This document shows, piece after piece, positions 59,193 through 64,000 of a stretch of 64,000 nt of DNA (position 1 is the first letter of the stretch; every line of letters starts with the position of its first letter). The notes beneath the pieces were generated by a model. The model saw only the letters and a list, made by a program, of their open reading frames with translations, was not told the origin of the DNA and made no database searches. The translations under genes and the position numbers were made by a program. This stretch comes from Thelonectria olida (lineage: Eukaryota > Ascomycota > Sordariomycetes > Hypocreales > Nectriaceae), in the NCBI GenBank assembly GCA_020736575.1, contig JAGPYM010000019.1:124001-188000 (forward strand), in the 5' to 3' direction.

Positions 59193-60954
59193 ATGTCACC
59201 AACACTGAAGCCGCTGCTTCTCCCGCAGCTGGTTGAGGAGCGCCGCAAGTATGAGATCCAGCAGAGTCCCGACTGCGAACGCGATCTATCCTACGTTTAC
59301 TACACGACAAACTCTTCCTCATCCGATGTCGCTTCTCCCGTCACCCCGACCTTCTCTCCCAAGGGTCACTTCCGCGTCTCCAGCTCAACATCTTCGCTCG
59401 ATCTCCCGCCCCAACTGCAGGAGAGCCCTGTTTCGCCCACCCAGCAGATTCACAACAAGGCTCCCAAGCGATTACTACCTGATGTGCAAGAGGAACCGTT
59501 GGAACCCGAAGACTCCATTTTCTCTGGTGAGATTCCTGATCATTTCGGTCTCTACAACTGCCTCTGTATGTTTTCTGCTTGGACTTGATCCAACGGTCGC
59601 TTCTTGAACGGTTCACTAACACAACTCGTCTGTAGGCGACCAACCCTGTGAGCACCGAAATAGCTCCGAAGACCTCATGTTTCACGGCAACCTCGTTAGC
59701 GAATATGATCTCGACTACGACATTGGCTTCTTGAGCGATGGTGACGTCTCTGTTGACGGCCGCTCTCCACGCAGCAAGAAATCTGGTACCGAATCTCCAT
59801 TTTCCGGCCTCACCAACCGCATTGGCTCTCGACTACCTGGAATGTCCCGATGGAGGTCCAACAGCCGAAGAGGTCACCCAATTCTGTCTCCCGGCACTGA
59901 GCTCAGCCTGGAGAGCGTCGTGCTCTCGGGCGCGCCCTCGAGTCGTTCATCGTCCATGTCCGCTCCCAGCCGACCCGGTCCAGTTAGCGAACAGTCGGTC
60001 CTACCTACACCCGCTTTGTCCTTTTACGAGAGCTCCGAGAGTGTCAATCTGCCTTCGCCCATTGACATTGAGCCGAGACACACGGAGCAAACTAGCTTAG
60101 AACGGGAACGCAGCATGGCCACGACACCCCTCTTGCCTCCACTGATGACCAGCGTTCACAGCAAGCCTCCCCCAGAGTCCCCTCTGCAGTCTCCTACTGT
60201 GGCGCCATCCTCAGCCACTACAGAGATCCAGTCGCCCGCGTCTACGCTTACATCGTTCCCGAGACCCTCCCTCAGCACCAAGCCGTCCATCTCGTCCTTC
60301 CGACACGGGCCAAACAGCCCCGAGCTGCCTCTGCCGCTACCCGCCATGCTGCAGGAGCACGACGAATGGTCAGACCGCTTGGGCCACGCCAACTTTACCA
60401 TCACCCCGCTTCCCTACCAGCCTGACATGGTGAACCTGGAGGCTCTCCGACAGCTACGCAACGACTGGGACATGGCCAGGTGCAACTACACGAAGCATCT
60501 TGTCCGCACTGGCGAGAACTATGGCGAGACCAGCAAGATCTACGCCTACACCGAGGCCAAGTGGGCAGAGACGGAAAAGCGTTGGAGGTCGATGCACGAC
60601 TCCCTCATGGAGTCTATTGTGGCGGTGACCAACTCGGCACCTCCCTCAGCGGGATCTCGAAGCCGCAGCCGAGGCCGTGGACGCACCCGAGCAAGCAGCG
60701 GTGGGTCTGCCCTTTTGAGCCGACCACCGGTGGACGATGTGTTTGCCGGTATGCAGTGGCGACGGCTGGAGGACGGCATGCCGAGCGCTGTCCCGCGTTT
60801 GCTCGACGCCGAAGGCAAGTTCCCTTCCCGAGGCGACGAGGATATTGTGGGCCCTATGCAACGGGACGAGGTGATGCTGCGGACGCACAGCGAAGAGCGC
60901 AAGGGTGCGCGATTCTGGAAGAACCTGGCTGGCAAGGTCGGCCTCCGAAAGTAA
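59193..60954 (+). CDS. Ser/Pro-rich protein of unknown function, 563 aa
   Basis: The model is join(59193..59565, 59636..60954), 563 aa. The 70-nt intron (GTATGT..TAG) rejoins 'LYNCLCDQPCEHRN', which creates a small Cys cluster at about 122-130. The N-terminal third is Ser/Pro-rich and probably disordered. The most ordered segment (about 355-450) includes 'LGHANFTITPLPYQPDMVNLEALRQLRNDWDMARCNY' and a helix with 'YAYTEAKWAETEKRWRSMHDSL'. A basic Arg/Ser stretch (SRSRSRGRGR) and a basic C-terminus 'RFWKNLAGKVGLRK' end the protein, which could bind membrane or nucleic acid. I recognise no named family; it looks like a conserved fungal hypothetical. It stands alone, with 13.8 kb empty upstream and 3 kb downstream. 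Confidence 0.86.
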
Positions 60955-63900
60955 TTGGAGCTTCTCGACAAGGAGAAGCTGATACGAAGACGCACATCCA
61001 CCCAAAACGATAATAATTTTTACGACCTGGATTCGATGACGAACTCGACGAACTAGATCTATCGACGACATACCCACGGCCAATTTGGTCGGCTTTTTCT
61101 TCTTGTTTTTTGTTATTTTTGATTTCTTATTTTTATTTTTTATTTTTGAGATACCCCGACTCTTGTCACTCCTTTTGGGACACATTCCCACACACAGCCA
61201 CGACGGCACCAAGCATTTATACCCACACGCAGGCAAACGCGTCTGAGGGAAACGTACGCTTGCACATAGGAATTGTTATTGTTTAGATCCTTGTAGATAA
61301 TTGGGGGGGCACGGAACGGAAATGGAACTGGATAAGGACAGGAAAGGCACAGGCAGGGCGTTTGAGAGAGAAAGGAAGCCCCTTTTTTGCAGCGTTTACA
61401 AAAATCCAAAAGTTCTAGACATGGACAGGCAGGCCAAAATAGGGAACGAGGAGCTCACCTGGATTGGAAGCTCCTGGAGTGTTTTTGTGTTGTACTTTTC
61501 TGTATTGTTTGGAGTTTGCCCATGCGGAAGCGTGTTGTTTGTGCATAATGGTGTGCTGCAGACGATATGAGATAGCTGAGCTGAGGCGGGCATTGGCATG
61601 ATGGGGACTGGCAGGTTGGACAAAACAGAACCAAAGGAAAACAGTTTACGAGCCAGTCGAGTGGAGGATGGATGTCACGAACAAACAAAGGAGATGCTGT
61701 ACCAGAGAGAGATGAATTTAATTGGTCAAGATGCCAGATGGTTTGCTGTCATTTCAGGTGTACATGTGGCCCTTCAAATGTACTCGTGTGTACTCATGCA
61801 AACACTCAAAAAGAAGTTTCACTTGACAGGTGGCACGGGGCAAACGGGGGGGAAATGAAGCCAACAAAGGCCGCGATGTGATGATGCTCTGCAGCAAGAC
61901 GCCGAAGCTGCAACAGATAGCCTACACGCACGTACAAACCCGGTGGAGGGATAGCATCAAGCGAGCTCCGTGTAACGCTTGCTCGCACCGACCGTCCTCT
62001 ACGGCGAAATGTGTGAGCGTGGTTCGCTTACTGTTGCTGATAATGCCCAATGACGGCAGGGCCAAGGCAAGAATCACGTCGGTGTGCAGCAGGACAAGTC
62101 AAAAATCACGTCCTTTGTTCAAGTTTCCGGCATCCGTCGACTGATGACGACATGGCGACGGCGCCTGGACTATTCAATTCAGCCTTTTTTTTTTTTTCAA
62201 AGGCCAAGCAAGCAGCCTTAGTTAGGTAGTTAAGGCGGGCGGCCAACACAAGCGACCCGCGCCAACAACCGCCCGTTTGCAGAGCGTGTTTGTTTCAGGT
62301 CATATGAATGCGCCACGTTGGCGCCAGCCAGTCAAGCCTTTGTGTTTGGACGGAGCTGATTTAGTGTGCTTATCGTCTTGGTCTGTCCATTGTGCACTCG
62401 ACTGACTTATTGGTCGGCGTTTGTTCAGGTAGGTCTGTGTATATGGCCCGCGAGCTTGGCTTCTTGGGCGTCGTTTGTGAGGGGCATCGGGCTGGCTGAG
62501 TGATTGTTGGACGGACGGGCTGGCGTTTGACGGAGGCGTCGGCACCCGTGTGACGGCATCTAGGACTCTGACAATCGAGGGCTGGTTACGAAGGCCCGCC
62601 GTAGTCGGAAGATGCAAGGCATCGGAGCTTGTCGACAGAGAGAGCAACTTTTGTCGAGGTGCGGGGGGCGGCCTCGTTTGTCATGTACGACGATAGCCAG
62701 CCAGCCAGCCAGCCCGCCCAGATGTAAGGATTCGTCATGGCCTCCATGGAAGCGTGTAGAAGGAGAGCAAGCGGATGTGTGCAGCGGCTACGTGCCGGGG
62801 CCTTTTGGGTGGTGGGTGTTTCATCTGCAGCCGGAGCGGACGAAAAGCTTCGGAGGGTCAGAGGGTCGGAGGCGGGAGGGTTTTGGTGAGACGCGGATGT
62901 GTCTTTGCATGTTCCGGATGCGCGGGGCCGGGTGGTCTGGAATTGGAATTGTGACGGATATGTGCAGCAATGGGGTGATTTGTAAACATCACGGCATCAT
63001 GAGACAGTGTTGCAGGATGGGGCGGGGGAAGAGAGACATATCTTAGCATGTCTTGGAGGTTGGGCATGTCTTGGGTAGCTTACACTACATGTCTCTATCC
63101 ATCGATCCATTAAAGACTGAAGGAATAGGGTTGACCAGTCCGTCTTCCGGGTTCACTGCAAAGACGCGTGTGGTAGCACATCAGATTGCCTTAGTCCCCA
63201 TCCTCTATCGATCAAGCTACGAGCAAGATGGAAAGGCTGGCAGCAACAAGGTTGTCCGGGCCAGTCTTCCGCGCTGAACGTAAGCTGTGCAGAAAAGCTT
63301 GTCTGGACGGGAGGATCTGCGTCAGCTTGCCTTGCCCAACCCTCCCGGAGCCGAACTATTGAAGATCGCGGGGGAGGCTAGGAGGATTGGGTTGAACGGG
63401 TTGATCATCCGAGCTGAAAAGGCTCGCGCCACGTGGAAAAGACTTGTTCTGTTCAATGCCGCGGTCTAGATGAATCCGTTTGGGAAACTTAGTAGCCGAC
63501 TGTGCAGATAACTTGAGGGGGAGGTGACTTGTGTGTGCTTCATCGAGCAAGCTGGACAATAGGGAGATGCGAAGAAGAACACTACGACAATGGCGAAAAA
63601 GGCGGAGTGTAAGAGTGACGGGACACGTCGTCTACTCGCTGCTTGCCTTCCACTGTATCCAAGTACCGATTCCCGTCTTACGTCAAGCATAAACCTATGC
63701 AACCTGAATGATAAAGCAAAGGCTCATTGTGTGTAGCTTGCTCGACTAAATAATGCCAATATCTCGTGCATCCTCTTCCCCAAACCATGCATCTATATCA
63801 TCAATACCTGTAATTTTAACTAATCCCACTCTACGGAAGCTATCCTTCATACCGGACACTGGCTTTAGCACTATTGCGTAACCGGCCTATATACATGAAT

Positions 63901-64000
63901 CCTGCGACCACTGATCCATTCCGACTTCTAAAACGTATGCACCTGGATAATGCTTTCCAAGCAAGCCTTGCTCTTGTGATAAAGTAGAGTCGTAGTCCGT
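60955..64000. other. Right-hand gene-free flank
   Basis: No gene is seen to the window end. A T-rich stretch at about 61090-61146 follows the stop of the 563-aa gene and is its likely 3'UTR. A T13 run lies at 62185-62197 and a CCAG array at 62696-62713. Short open frames lack recognisable features. A gene may begin beyond the window edge. Confidence 0.55.
62696..62713. repeat. CCAG tetranucleotide repeat
   Basis: About four to five CCAG units in the right flank. Confidence 0.8.

Overview
The window reads as nuclear chromosomal DNA of a filamentous ascomycete (Pezizomycotina, most likely Sordariomycetes and plausibly Hypocreales). The evidence is short introns (20 modelled, 49-103 nt, nearly all GT..AG with CTAAC/CTGAC-like branch points), monocistronic genes on both strands, roughly 50% GC throughout, and recognisable fungal proteins. 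Genus-level assignment is not possible from the sequence alone. I see no rRNA, CRISPR array, intact transposon or biosynthetic cluster. I could not recognise any tRNA by eye.

Eleven protein-coding genes are supported, and I rebuilt their exon structures by hand from splice signals and frame continuity. From left to right they are: a C2H2 zinc-finger protein (4289-6152, +); the Yvh1-type dual-specificity phosphatase (9374-10634, +); Vfa1, the Vps4-associated protein (17568-18308, -), divergent from the histone chaperone Rtt106 (18733-20501, +); a LITAF-domain protein (21117-21818, -); the mitochondrial small-subunit ribosomal protein Mrp10 (23548-23926, +); the Cdc42 exchange factor Cdc24 (25054-28318, -); an F-box/WD40 SCF receptor of the FWD-1 type (36054-39129, +); the ESCRT-III protein Vps60 (39513-40151, -); a 1299-residue disordered, probably nuclear protein of unknown function (41308-45386, +); and a 563-residue Ser/Pro-rich protein of unknown function (59193-60954, +).

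The layout is gene-poor: about one gene per 5.8 kb, with empty stretches of 6.9 kb (10.6-17.6 kb), 7.7 kb (28.3-36.1 kb) and 13.8 kb (45.4-59.2 kb). These hold microsatellites, pyrimidine tracts and a few AT-richer islands, but no coding sequence I can support.

Functionally the genes are mostly housekeeping and regulatory. Vfa1 and Vps60 both act on the Vps4 step of the ESCRT pathway, and a LITAF protein would also be expected on endosomal membranes. Rtt106 works in chromatin assembly, Yvh1 in 60S ribosome maturation, Mrp10 in the mitoribosome, Cdc24 in polarity and the F-box protein in ubiquitin-dependent turnover. They do not form one pathway. I found no convincing undescribed multi-gene system. 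The best leads are the two uncharacterised large proteins, the split WD40 propeller of the F-box protein, a GC-AG intron in vfa1, the CRE-bearing vfa1/rtt106 bidirectional promoter, and orphan pyrimidine tracts that may mark unannotated transcripts.
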